Below are positions 8,967-17,007 of a stretch of DNA of 64,000 nt, piece by piece. The notes beneath the pieces are model-generated. The model was not told the origin of the DNA and ran no database searches. It worked only from the letters and a program-made list of their open reading frames with translations. Within the stretch, counting starts at the first letter, position 1; the number at the start of each line of letters is the position of its first letter. The DNA comes from CAWUKT01 sp963923035 (lineage in GTDB: Bacteria; Bacteroidota; Bacteroidia; J057; JADKCL01), in assembly GCA_963923035.1 (NCBI GenBank), contig CAWUKT010000010.1, forward strand, positions 1 to 64,000. Direction: 5' to 3'. The position numbers were made by a program, and so were the translations under genes.

Positions 8967-9440
8967 TTACTCGGAAGCAGTATCGGGATCGGCAGCGGAG
9001 GTGTCGACAGAGGTTGGGATCGGCGCAGGAAGGTCTTTCAAATGGGCTTCCTCTTCCTCTGTCACGGGCAATTGATCCGTGGGGACTGCCACAATGTGCA
9101 GGTTGCCTCCTCCGGGCATTGGCGCATCCATCACCAACTCGGTCTCCGTCAGCTGGTAGGTATAGGTATTCGTGCTCCCGCCGGATTCCAGGGAGATGGT
9201 CTTTTTTTCTTTGTCTTCTTTATAAGTCCCGTCCCGGAAAAAACCCGGAGCCGAACGCGTGTAGACCGTGCCGTCTTCTTTGAAATGAAAGAAACTTTTT
9301 CCATCCGACAAGTTCCTGCCGCTGATGGAGGATTCATTGACCTGCCAAATCCCCACCAAGGAGGGCTCCCCGGCACTGCATCCGCTCAAAAACAGCGTGA
9401 GCGATGCAACGATGAGGACGAAAAAGCTGGATTTATTCAT
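8967..9440 (-). CDS. Lipocalin-like lipoprotein
   Basis: 157 residues from the ATG at 9440; an in-frame ATG at 9449 would add three. Signal peptide ending in lipobox LSGC. The mature part begins GEPSLVGIWQVNES and continues with beta-rich segments (FHFKEDGTVYTR, TISLESGG, YTYQLTETELVMDA), the pattern of the small lipocalin-like domains common in Bacteroidota lipoproteins. The last 40 residues are acidic and proline-rich, probably disordered. First gene of a two-gene unit with the PLD-like lipoprotein. Cell-envelope location; ligand unknown. Confidence 0.72.
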   Translation of the reverse strand: MNKSSFFVLIVASLTLFLSGCSAGEPSLVGIWQVNESSISGRNLSDGKSFFHFKEDGTVYTRSAPGFFRDGTYKEDKEKKTISLESGGSTNTYTYQLTETELVMDAPMPGGGNLHIVAVPTDQLPVTEEEEAHLKDLPAPIPTSVDTSAADPDTASE

Positions 9441-9544
9441 GGTGCGCATAAGAATTGATTGATTTTCGGAGGTCAAATTTCAGCTTTCAAGCTCCAAAAT
9501 CCAAATATTTGGCCTCCTTCCGGGTGGGTTGTTGACGCTGGGGG

Positions 9545-9575
9545 TTGTCCATTTCCCTGCCCTGTCCTAACTTTC
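9545..9575 (+). promoter_or_regulatory. Putative moaE promoter, leaderless geometry
   Basis: TTG (9545-9547), 20-nt spacer, TAACTTTC (9568-9575), then only 4 nt to the ATG at 9580. The last base of the box deviates from TAnnTTTG. Confidence 0.45.
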
Positions 9576-9579
9576 CTCC

Positions 9580-10017
9580 ATGTCCAATATCCTTCTCCAG
9601 GGGCCGCTTTCCGCTCTCAAATTGGCCAATTGCCTGGCCGAGTTCGAATCCGATCCCCAGGTGGGCGCCAACAGCAGCTTCGTGGGGCGGGTACGCGCTG
9701 ATGTGGTGGAGGGAAAGGTGGTCAAAGGGATCGAATATTCCGCCTACGAGAGCATGGCGGCCAAGGTCGCAGCCGAGATTGAGGGAGAGTGCCGGGAAAA
9801 GTTTGGGGCGGATCGGATGCGGATCTGGCATGCGGTGGGATTTGTGGGGGTAGGAGAGGCGTCCTTGCTCCTGGTCGTGGCTTCGGCCCATCGGAAGGCC
9901 TCATTTCGGGCGTTGGAGTATGCGGTGGATGAATTGAAAAAACGATTCCCGGCCTGGAAAAAAGAGTGCTTTGAAGATGGCACCCACCGTTGGATTGGCG
10001 AACCGGGCTCCGGATAA
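9580..10017 (+). CDS. moaE: Molybdopterin synthase catalytic (large) subunit
   Basis: 145 residues, the normal MoaE length. It converts precursor Z (cPMP) to molybdopterin with sulfur carried by MoaD. Conserved landmarks: FVGRVRAD near residue 35, the HRKASFRALEYAVDELKKRFP segment with the substrate-binding HRK, and PAWKKECFEDGTHRWI near the C-terminus carrying the catalytic-site lysines. Cytoplasmic. It is followed after 18 nt by a moaC-mogA fusion, forming a molybdenum cofactor unit. moaA, moaD and moeA are not in this window. Confidence 0.93.
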   Translation: MSNILLQGPLSALKLANCLAEFESDPQVGANSSFVGRVRADVVEGKVVKGIEYSAYESMAAKVAAEIEGECREKFGADRMRIWHAVGFVGVGEASLLLVVASAHRKASFRALEYAVDELKKRFPAWKKECFEDGTHRWIGEPGSG

Positions 10018-10035
10018 GCCCTTGATACATGACTC

Positions 10036-10923
10036 ATGATTGACATTTCCCATAAACCGACCACCCTCCGGATTGCTGTGGCGGAAGCTGTGATGCACAT
10101 CCAGTCTTCTACGCTTGATGTGATCCGCAACAACTCGGGTCCCAAACCGGATATCCTTCCCACGGCCCGGGCCGCGGCTTTTCTCGCCATCAAAAATACA
10201 GCTTCGGTACTGCCCCATTGCCACCCGCTTCCGGTGGAAGGCGTGCGGGTGGACTATGAATTCGGCGAGGATTCCCTGCGGATCGAGGTCGAAGCCAAGA
10301 CCATTTACAAGACCGGGGTCGAGATCGAAGCCATGCACGGCGCCTCCATTGCGGCCCTGACCATCTACGACATGCTCAAGCCTGTCGACAAGAACATTGA
10401 GATTGGCACCATCCGCTTGGTCAGCAAGCGGGGCGGCAAGAGCGACCGCACCGCCCAATTGGACCGCACCCTGACCGCTGAGGTCATGGTCGTTTCCGAT
10501 GCCGTCGTAACCGGCGAAAAGGAAGACGTCGCCGGGCAATTGGTTCGGGCGGGCCTGCAACGGCATGGCCTGGACATGGGGCCGTACCAAATTCTCCCGG
10601 ATGACCAGGAGGAAATTCAGTCGGTGGTCCGGGAAGCCCTGACCCGGACCCCGGACCTAATCGTGACCGTCGGCGGGACGGGCCTGTTGCCGACCGATAT
10701 CACACCAGAGGCGGTTCGTCCGTTGCTGGACCGGGAGATTCCCGGGATCATGGACTCCGCCCGGCAATACGGCTACCAGCGGACCCCCAAAGCGATGGTT
10801 TCCCGGGGCATGGCCGGACTCGTGGGCAAGACCTTGATCTTATGTTTGCCTGGTTCCCGCCGGGGTGCCCAGGAAAGTTTGGATGCGCTCTTTCCCGCTC
10901 TCCTTTGGATTTTTCGGGAATAG
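10036..10923 (+). CDS. moaC: Fused MoaC-MogA (cPMP synthase / molybdopterin adenylyltransferase)
   Basis: 295 residues with two domains. Residues about 1-140 are MoaC, which converts the MoaA product to cyclic pyranopterin monophosphate: KNTASVLPHCHPLP holds the catalytic lysine region and MLKPVDKNIEIGTIRLVSKRGGKS holds the Asp-Lys pair. Residues about 150-295 are a MogA/MoaB fold, which adenylylates molybdopterin: SDAVVTGEKEDVAG, TVGGTGLLPTDITPEAV and LPGSRRGAQESL. All expected active-site motifs are present, so both halves look functional. Fusion joins an early and a late step of Moco synthesis; MoaC-MoaB/MogA fusions are known in Bacteroidota. Second gene of the moaE operon. Confidence 0.93.
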   Translation: MIDISHKPTTLRIAVAEAVMHIQSSTLDVIRNNSGPKPDILPTARAAAFLAIKNTASVLPHCHPLPVEGVRVDYEFGEDSLRIEVEAKTIYKTGVEIEAMHGASIAALTIYDMLKPVDKNIEIGTIRLVSKRGGKSDRTAQLDRTLTAEVMVVSDAVVTGEKEDVAGQLVRAGLQRHGLDMGPYQILPDDQEEIQSVVREALTRTPDLIVTVGGTGLLPTDITPEAVRPLLDREIPGIMDSARQYGYQRTPKAMVSRGMAGLVGKTLILCLPGSRRGAQESLDALFPALLWIFRE

Positions 10924-10964
10924 CGCCGAGTGGACACTGAGATTTAACAGGTTCAAAACAATTA

Positions 10965-10995
10965 TTGTCCCTTCCGTGTCCTTCTTTTAGTTTTG
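10965..10995 (+). promoter_or_regulatory. Promoter of the SirB-cytochrome c gene
   Basis: TTG (10965-10967), exactly 20 nt, then TAGTTTTG (10988-10995), a perfect TAnnTTTG. The leader to the ATG at 11012 is 16 nt. Confidence 0.65.
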
Positions 10996-11011
10996 CTCCC
11001 AAATCAAGCAT

Positions 11012-11695
11012 ATGGATACCGGAATACTTCATTCGCATACAACCTTTACCACCCTCTTACTGCTCGCCATGGTGGGCAGCGTGGTGTTCTCCTTCAACAA
11101 AAGCAAACCCTCTCCCAAGTGGCTCCGCATTTCCCACATGGTTTTGGGTCCTTTGATGTTGTTGACGGGGATTTTTCTCATGGTCCGGACTTCAGCCGCC
11201 GGCATCCAGCCCTATACCTGGACCAAATTGGTGCTGATTCTGATCGCGACGCCCCTCGCCATTGTGGGATCACGCAAGAATAGCCCGGCCATGACAGTTC
11301 CGGCCCTGCTGCTGACGGTATTGGTCATGGTCATTGCCCTCACCAAACCGGCCTTCCTGACCAATACGCCCCCCGATATGGGCGATACTGAAACGATGAT
11401 TGCGCAAGCGGAAGAGCGGGAGAATGGTGGCGAGCAAATCGATGCGGCGGCGAAGGCCAAAGAGGATTTGGCCATTGGAAAGTCGGCGTACTACAAGTAT
11501 ACCTGCAATACTTGCCACGGTGACGACGGCAAAATGGGTTTTCAGGGCGCAAAGAACCTGGAAGAATCGCAGTTGACGGATGACGAAATCAAGCACATTG
11601 TCCGGAATGGAAAGGGCATGATGAAGCCTGTTGAGGAAATCTCCGATACTGAACTGAAGTATCTGGTGATGTACGTCAAGTCCTTCCGAAAATAA
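11012..11695 (+). CDS. SirB-like membrane domain fused to cytochrome c
   Basis: 227 residues. Residues 1-115 form four hydrophobic helices with HSHTTF at the start and RISHMVLGPLMLLTG in helix 2, similar to the SirB family of small membrane proteins. After a short periplasmic linker, residues about 135-227 form a class I cytochrome c: heme motif CNTCH (about 166-170), a distal Met candidate in KGMMKPV (about 208), and the C-terminal helix ELKYLVMYVKSF. Inference: a membrane-tethered heme protein that passes electrons between the membrane and a periplasmic partner. Own promoter and strong terminator, so monocistronic. Confidence 0.8.
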   Translation: MDTGILHSHTTFTTLLLLAMVGSVVFSFNKSKPSPKWLRISHMVLGPLMLLTGIFLMVRTSAAGIQPYTWTKLVLILIATPLAIVGSRKNSPAMTVPALLLTVLVMVIALTKPAFLTNTPPDMGDTETMIAQAEERENGGEQIDAAAKAKEDLAIGKSAYYKYTCNTCHGDDGKMGFQGAKNLEESQLTDDEIKHIVRNGKGMMKPVEEISDTELKYLVMYVKSFRK

Positions 11696-11712
11696 GGGGA
11701 GTTTTCCCTGCG

Positions 11713-11750
11713 AAAACGCCAGCTTCCGACCATTTGGAAGCTGGCGTTTT
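11713..11750 (+). terminator. Rho-independent terminator
   Basis: Perfect 15-bp hairpin: AAAACGCCAGCTTCC (11713-11727) and its complement (11736-11750), 8-nt loop, ending in TTTT. 17 nt after the cytochrome stop. Confidence 0.9.
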
Positions 11751-11768
11751 GATTTCGGGGTGGTGGGG

Positions 11769-11800
11769 TTGCGATAAGTCGATTGGAAGTGGTATTTTTG
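11769..11800 (+). promoter_or_regulatory. Promoter of the endonuclease/GT39 operon
   Basis: TTG (11769-11771), 21-nt spacer, TATTTTTG (11793-11800), perfect TAnnTTTG. The leader to the ATG at 11825 is 24 nt. Confidence 0.6.
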
Positions 11801-11824
11801 AACTGCATAAAAAGGAAAAACTGC

Positions 11825-12868
11825 ATGAAATTCCGATCCTTCTGGTTGCTCTGTCTCGCCCTCGGCACCTGGTTCCTGTACACGGCCATGGTCCCTGCGC
11901 CGAAAAAGCGGACTTCCACCATTGGTTTTTACAACGTCGAGAACCTGTTCGACACTTGGGACGACCCCAAAACCAACGACGAACAATTCCTGCCGACGGG
12001 GGATTACAAGTGGACCAAGGAGAACTTGGGAATCAAATTGGACAACCTGGCCAAGGTCATTTCCCAGATGGGGGATGAAGATGGCCCTGAGATTTTGGGC
12101 TTGGCGGAAGTGGAAAATCGGGATGTGGTGGAAATGTTGGTGAAGAACAAGCAGTTGAAAAAACATGGCTATGAAGTCATCCACAGCGATTCCCCCGACC
12201 AGCGCGGCATTGACTGTGCGATGATTTACAAGAAGAAGAAATTTGTACCGCTTTATCAGCAAAGCTATTCCGTCAGCTTCGCTGACACCAATCCGGACAT
12301 CACCACCCGCGACATCCTGCTCGTCAAAGGCATCCTCGAGAAGGATTTTGAATTGACCATCCTCGTCAACCACTGGTCCAGCCGGCGGGGCGGGGCGCAA
12401 AAATCCGCCTGGAAACGTGCCCGGGCCGCCAGTCGGGCCCGCGCCATTGTCGACTCCATCCTCAAGGTCGACCCGCTCACCAATATCGTTCTCATGGGCG
12501 ATTTCAACGACGAGCCGTCCAGCCCCAGCCTGGACAAAATTCTGCGGGCGGGAAAAAACACCCAGGAAGCCAGCTATTCCAAACTCTACAACTGCATGGC
12601 CAAATTGGAAGAGGATGGCATGGGCTCCCTGCGCTACAAGCAGTACTGGGACATGTTTGACCAAATCATCCTGACCTATCCCATGATGCTGGCCGATGCC
12701 CCGCTGAAATACGTCGATTGCTCGGCGGGCATTTACAATCCCAAATGGATGCGGGTCGAGCGGGAAGGCGATTGGAAAGACGCTCCGAAACGCTCCCATA
12801 TCCGGCGCAAATTCTATCCGGATGGATACAGCGATCATTTTCCCGTTTACGTCCAACTGGAATACTAA
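11825..12868 (+). CDS. Secreted endonuclease/exonuclease/phosphatase family protein
   Basis: 347 residues from the ATG at 11825, chosen because it starts a signal-like segment MKFRSFWLLCLALGTWFL; the frame also has an upstream ATG-like extension. Metal-dependent phosphohydrolase fold of the EEP superfamily. Motifs: TIGFYNVENLFD at the first strand (Asn), GLAEVENRDVV (metal-binding Glu), NHWSSRRGG (His/Asn active-site strand), VLMGDFNDEPSSPS (catalytic Asp and Asn) and YSDHFPVYVQ (terminal Asp-His). All catalytic positions are intact. Extracytoplasmic; substrate could be nucleic acid or a phosphodiester. First gene of an operon with two glycosyltransferases and a transporter. Confidence 0.88.
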   Translation: MKFRSFWLLCLALGTWFLYTAMVPAPKKRTSTIGFYNVENLFDTWDDPKTNDEQFLPTGDYKWTKENLGIKLDNLAKVISQMGDEDGPEILGLAEVENRDVVEMLVKNKQLKKHGYEVIHSDSPDQRGIDCAMIYKKKKFVPLYQQSYSVSFADTNPDITTRDILLVKGILEKDFELTILVNHWSSRRGGAQKSAWKRARAASRARAIVDSILKVDPLTNIVLMGDFNDEPSSPSLDKILRAGKNTQEASYSKLYNCMAKLEEDGMGSLRYKQYWDMFDQIILTYPMMLADAPLKYVDCSAGIYNPKWMRVEREGDWKDAPKRSHIRRKFYPDGYSDHFPVYVQLEY

Positions 12869-12869
12869 G

Positions 12870-12881
12870 GGCTGATCAGCC
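12870..12881. promoter_or_regulatory. 12-bp palindrome abutting a start codon
   Basis: GGCTGATCAGCC is a perfect palindrome between the stop of the upstream gene and the ATG at 12882. It could fold in the mRNA at the translation start or bind a dimeric protein; chance cannot be excluded. Confidence 0.35.
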
Positions 12882-14585
12882 ATGGTAACCACCCCTTCCG
12901 TATCGATCCGCGATATGCTCGTCCTGGCCGGACTCGGGCTGGTGGCCTTTTTGCCCTTCCTCGATGCCGCGCCGCTCTTCGATTGGGACGAAATCAACTT
13001 CGCGGAGTCGGCCCGGGAAATGCTCGTGACCGGGAATTATTTCCAGGTCCAAATCAATTATGAGCCCTTCTGGGAAAAGCCGCCGCTGTTTTTCTGGTTG
13101 CAGGTGCTGTCGATGAAATTGTTTGGGGTGGGGGACTTTGCCGCCCGCTTCCCCAATGCGATCATTGGGGTTTTTACCTTGCTGTCCCTGTACATTTACG
13201 GGACACGCCTCCAAGGCCAGCAATTTGGCCGCATCCTGGCCGGCTTCTATTTCGTCAGCATTCTCCCCTTCATCTACTTCAAATCGGGTATCATCGACCC
13301 GACCTTCAACTATTTCATTTTCCTTTCCCTCATCCACATCATCAAATACGAGGTCTATCAGGCTTCCGGTGGCAATGAACGGGCGCGAAAAATGGCTCCG
13401 TGGATTGCAGGCTATTGGGCGGGGATGGCCACCCTCACCAAAGGGCCGGTCGCGGTGCTGGTCATTTTCCTGGTCTATCTGGTCTACAAAATCGCCTTTT
13501 CCCGTCGCCACCTGCCTTGGTTGGCCATGGGGAAATTTGTGCTGCTGTACCTGCTGGTGATCCTGAGTTGGTTCGGGAGCATCGTTTGGTTGACGGAGGA
13601 CGGTTGGGAATTGGTGGAAAAATTCATTGTGTACCAGGCTGAATTGTTCTCTCAACCTGTTGCGGGCCACGAGCAACCGTTCTGGTACCATTTTGTGGTC
13701 TTTGTGGTGGGCTGTTTCCCACTGAGTGCCTTTGCGTTTCGGGGAATGTTTACCAAGCCCAATAACCACGCAGGCATCAGCCTCAAGCGTTTTATGTTGG
13801 TCTGGTTCTGGGTGGTGTTGCTCCTGTTTACCATCGTCAAAACAAAAATCGTTCACTATTCGAGCCTGACTTATTTCCCTGGGGCTTTCCTGGCGGCTTT
13901 TTGTTTGGAGGAGATGATTCGGGAGAAAAAGAAATTGAAATGGGACCAATACGCGCTGCTGGGATTGGGAACGCTGGTCTTTGGCGTCGTGATGTCCGGC
14001 ATCAATATTTTGACCGGTCGCCTGGAGGAAATCCGGGCCGGAATTGACGATCCCTTTACCAAGGCCAATCTGGAGGCGGACGCCGGCTGGACGGGATACG
14101 AATTCATCCCGGCGGCCCTGTTCACCATTGCGGCCATTGCCGCGATCGTGTTCCTGGCCCGCAAACGCTACCGCCGGGCCATGCTCATTTTCGTGGTGGC
14201 CACGCCCATTTACCTCAACGGCCTCAATGCGCTCGTCATTCCCAAAATCGCCCAGTATACGCAAATGGCGGCGGTCGATTTCTTCCAGGAGCATTCGGAT
14301 GACAGCTGCTACCTCATGGTCGAAGGCTACAAAAGCTACGCCCATTACTACTACGGACGGGTCGAGCCGTTTCCGTATCCGGAGATTCCCCGCGACAAGC
14401 GGGGCGAGTGGATGGCCTGGGGTAAGATTGACCGGCCGGTCTACCTGGTGACGCGCCTCGACCGGGTCACCGAAGAATTCACCGACATCTGGTTCCCCAA
14501 TTTCCGGGAAATCTACCGCAAAAACGGTTTTGTATTTTACCTTCGTCCCTCCGGGCTTTCCCCCACGAGCCGGGGGCCCGTTTGA
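12882..14585 (+). CDS. GT39/ArnT-like integral membrane glycosyltransferase
   Basis: 567 residues with about 11 to 12 transmembrane helices. The first periplasmic loop holds DAAPLFDWDEINFAESAREM, whose D-E pair is the catalytic and metal signature of GT-C enzymes, followed by EPFWEKPPLFFWLQ (the K-P-P motif of ArnT/GT39-like enzymes). These use polyprenyl-phosphate sugars and act at the outer face of the inner membrane. The last ~130 residues form a soluble periplasmic domain. 13 nt after the EEP gene, in the same operon. The acceptor (lipid A, protein or polysaccharide) cannot be read. Confidence 0.85.
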   Translation: MVTTPSVSIRDMLVLAGLGLVAFLPFLDAAPLFDWDEINFAESAREMLVTGNYFQVQINYEPFWEKPPLFFWLQVLSMKLFGVGDFAARFPNAIIGVFTLLSLYIYGTRLQGQQFGRILAGFYFVSILPFIYFKSGIIDPTFNYFIFLSLIHIIKYEVYQASGGNERARKMAPWIAGYWAGMATLTKGPVAVLVIFLVYLVYKIAFSRRHLPWLAMGKFVLLYLLVILSWFGSIVWLTEDGWELVEKFIVYQAELFSQPVAGHEQPFWYHFVVFVVGCFPLSAFAFRGMFTKPNNHAGISLKRFMLVWFWVVLLLFTIVKTKIVHYSSLTYFPGAFLAAFCLEEMIREKKKLKWDQYALLGLGTLVFGVVMSGINILTGRLEEIRAGIDDPFTKANLEADAGWTGYEFIPAALFTIAAIAAIVFLARKRYRRAMLIFVVATPIYLNGLNALVIPKIAQYTQMAAVDFFQEHSDDSCYLMVEGYKSYAHYYYGRVEPFPYPEIPRDKRGEWMAWGKIDRPVYLVTRLDRVTEEFTDIWFPNFREIYRKNGFVFYLRPSGLSPTSRGPV

Positions 14586-14605
14586 CCCCGCCCAATGTCG
14601 ACTCC

Positions 14606-15535
14606 ATGCTGGAAACCAACTTTTTTTCGACCTACTTCCTGCCCGGCACCCTGGCCCTCATCATGCTGGGCATGGGCTTGTCCCTGACGGGGAAGGATTT
14701 CGGAAACATCTTCCTTCAACCCAAGGCCGTCATCACCGGCCTGGTTTCCCAGATGATTTTGCTGCCATTGTTTGCCTTTGGCATCGCCCAAATCAGCGGC
14801 TTGCGACCTGAATTGCAGGTCGGATTGGTCTTGATCTCGGCGTGTCCCGGAGGCGCGACCTCGAACCTCATTTCCTATCTCCTCAAAGGCAATGTGGCGC
14901 TATCAGTCTCCATGACCTCGATCAACAGCTTTCTGGTCATTTTCACCATTCCCACCATCGTCGGACTGGCCATCACCGAATTCCTCGGGACCTCTTCCAC
15001 CTTGGAGATGCCCTTTTGGAGTACGGTCTTCAATATCCTGATCATCACGGTCATCCCGTGCGTGCTCGGCATCATCATTCGCGCGAAGCGGGAATCGTGG
15101 GCCCTGCGGCTGGAACCGCGGTTGAAGGTCATCATGCCGGTGATGCTGGCCCTGGCCATGCTGGCGGCCATCTTTCTGGACAAACCCACCGGGAATCCGA
15201 TCTCCGGCAAAGAATACCTGAATGTGCTGCCCTGGGCCTTGCTGTTGAATGCAGGAAGCATGGTTGGCGGTTGGTTGATCGCCAAGGCCCTGCACATGGA
15301 CCAACCCAAGCAGCTGACCATTGGGCTGGAGGTCGGCCTGCAAAACTCGGGCCTGGCCATTGCCGTCGCCACGAGCGCAACACTTCTGAACAACTCTGAA
15401 TTTGCCATCCCCGCTTCGACCTACGCCTTGTTCAGCTTCTTCACCGCCATTATTTTTGGCTTGATTGTGAACCGGAAAGAAGTGAAGTTGGGAGAAGTCA
15501 TTGGAGGAATATTGCCGGGGAAAAAGAACACTTGA
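14606..15535 (+). CDS. Bile acid:sodium symporter family (BASS) transporter
   Basis: 309 residues from the ATG at 14606; a TTG at 14582 overlapping the previous stop would add eight residues. About nine or ten hydrophobic helices. Diagnostic segments: LIMLGMGLSLTGKDF, LISACPGGATSNLISYLLKGNVALSVSMTSIN (the conserved CPGG/SN region of SBF proteins) and EVGLQNSGLAIAVA (the E-x-G-x-QN signature), which line the Na+ and substrate sites in structures of the family. Likely Na+-coupled uptake of an organic anion; ligand unknown. Placed between two GT39-like genes and overlapping the second one. Confidence 0.9.
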   Translation: MLETNFFSTYFLPGTLALIMLGMGLSLTGKDFGNIFLQPKAVITGLVSQMILLPLFAFGIAQISGLRPELQVGLVLISACPGGATSNLISYLLKGNVALSVSMTSINSFLVIFTIPTIVGLAITEFLGTSSTLEMPFWSTVFNILIITVIPCVLGIIIRAKRESWALRLEPRLKVIMPVMLALAMLAAIFLDKPTGNPISGKEYLNVLPWALLLNAGSMVGGWLIAKALHMDQPKQLTIGLEVGLQNSGLAIAVATSATLLNNSEFAIPASTYALFSFFTAIIFGLIVNRKEVKLGEVIGGILPGKKNT

Positions 15536-17001
15536 TGAACTGGGGAGGGTATATCGCCGGAAAAAGCCGCTGGATTGTCTTTGGACTGATCCCGGTGATG
15601 GCCTTGTTGATGCACCTCCATCTCCTCCCATTGGAACTCCGGGGCGTCCACGCCTGGCGCCAAACCGAGACCGCCTCCAATATTGTCAACTTCTACGAAG
15701 AGGATTTCAACCTGTTCAATCCCCGGGTCAACAGCCTGGAATGGGAAGACGGATTGAAACGCATGGAATTCCCGTTGATGCAGTGGGTGATGGCGGGTTT
15801 TTACAAAGTATTCGGGCCGCATATCCTCATTGTGCGGGTACTGAGTCTGCTGATCTTTCTGATCGGCGTCTTCGGGATGTTCCGACTCGGGCAGGCCTTG
15901 TTTGGGGACGAGCTGAGGGCCACGCTGCTCGCGTGGACCTATGCGTGGTCACCGGTCCTGTTTTACTACTGCATCAACCCCTTGCCCGACAACTTCGCCC
16001 TGATGGCGGGCATCTGGGGCCTGGCCTACTTCGCCAAGTGGCACCGCCAACAACGGATGGTCCACCTCTGGTGGTCGGCCCTGTTCCTGATGCTGGCCAC
16101 CCTCACCAAATTGCCCTTCATCCTCTTCTACGGCGTCCCATTCGGCTTTGCCTTTTGGGCGGTGCTCCGCTCCGGATTCCGGCGTTGGGGACCAAATATC
16201 CTGGTGGCCCTGCCCGGACTGCTCAGTCTGGCAGCCCCGTCGGCGTGGTACCTCACCGTGATCCCAACTTGGCACGGCAACGGCGTGGTGGCCGGTATTC
16301 TTGATGCGACCCCGGATCAACAGGGAGAAATCCTCAATATTTTTGTCCAAAATCTCATTTCCACCCTCCCCGAACTCCTCCTGAACTACGGATCGGTACT
16401 GGCATTCATGGTGGGTGGGGCTGTGATCATTTCCCAACAACTCTGGAAAAAGCCCCTCTTTCCAGCCTTTCTGATCATGGGACTTGGGGTATTTGCATTT
16501 TACCTCTTCGAAATCAACCTCATTGGCACCGCCCACGACTATTATTTGTTTCCCTTCCTCCCCGGCCTCTTTCTCTTCATCGCCATCGGAGCTGCTCACC
16601 TGCTCCAAAATCGCCAAAAGTGGCTGGGCTTGGTGATGGGGGTGACCTTGGTGCTGTTGCCGCTGTTCGCTGGCCTCAGGGCCTATTCCCGCTGGGAGAT
16701 CAACTCCAATCCTGATCTTTTCGAATTCCGCGAGGAACTCCGGACCGCGGTTCCCGATGACGCCCGGGTACTGGTGGGAGAGGACCTTTCGCCTCATATT
16801 TACCTGTACCACCTGCACAAAAAAGGATGGCATATCCACCCCGGCGAGTTGACACCGGATAAGATGGCTTGGCGCATGGAGCAGGGCGCGGCCTATTTCT
16901 ACAACGACACGTCGCTGTACGAGGAACATCCGTACATCGAAAATCACCTGGACCGGGTGGTCGCAGAAATTGGCAGTTTCAGGGTGTGGAAATTGAAATA
17001 G
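15535..17001 (+). CDS. GT39-like integral membrane glycosyltransferase
   Basis: 488 residues from the ATG at 15535, which overlaps the transporter stop as TGATG. About 10 to 12 transmembrane helices. The first periplasmic loop contains LRGVHAWRQTETASNIVNFY followed by RMEFPLMQWVMAGFYKVFG, the pattern of the dolichyl-phosphate-mannose or ArnT-type GT-C family in Bacteroidota (His-Ala-Trp-Arg-Q). The C-terminal ~120 residues are a soluble domain. Last gene of the four-gene operon; ends 6 bases from the convergent deoxynucleoside kinase gene. The presence of two GT-C enzymes suggests a short glycan added at the membrane. Confidence 0.82.
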   Translation: MNWGGYIAGKSRWIVFGLIPVMALLMHLHLLPLELRGVHAWRQTETASNIVNFYEEDFNLFNPRVNSLEWEDGLKRMEFPLMQWVMAGFYKVFGPHILIVRVLSLLIFLIGVFGMFRLGQALFGDELRATLLAWTYAWSPVLFYYCINPLPDNFALMAGIWGLAYFAKWHRQQRMVHLWWSALFLMLATLTKLPFILFYGVPFGFAFWAVLRSGFRRWGPNILVALPGLLSLAAPSAWYLTVIPTWHGNGVVAGILDATPDQQGEILNIFVQNLISTLPELLLNYGSVLAFMVGGAVIISQQLWKKPLFPAFLIMGLGVFAFYLFEINLIGTAHDYYLFPFLPGLFLFIAIGAAHLLQNRQKWLGLVMGVTLVLLPLFAGLRAYSRWEINSNPDLFEFREELRTAVPDDARVLVGEDLSPHIYLYHLHKKGWHIHPGELTPDKMAWRMEQGAAYFYNDTSLYEEHPYIENHLDRVVAEIGSFRVWKLK

Positions 17002-17007
17002 GGGAGA

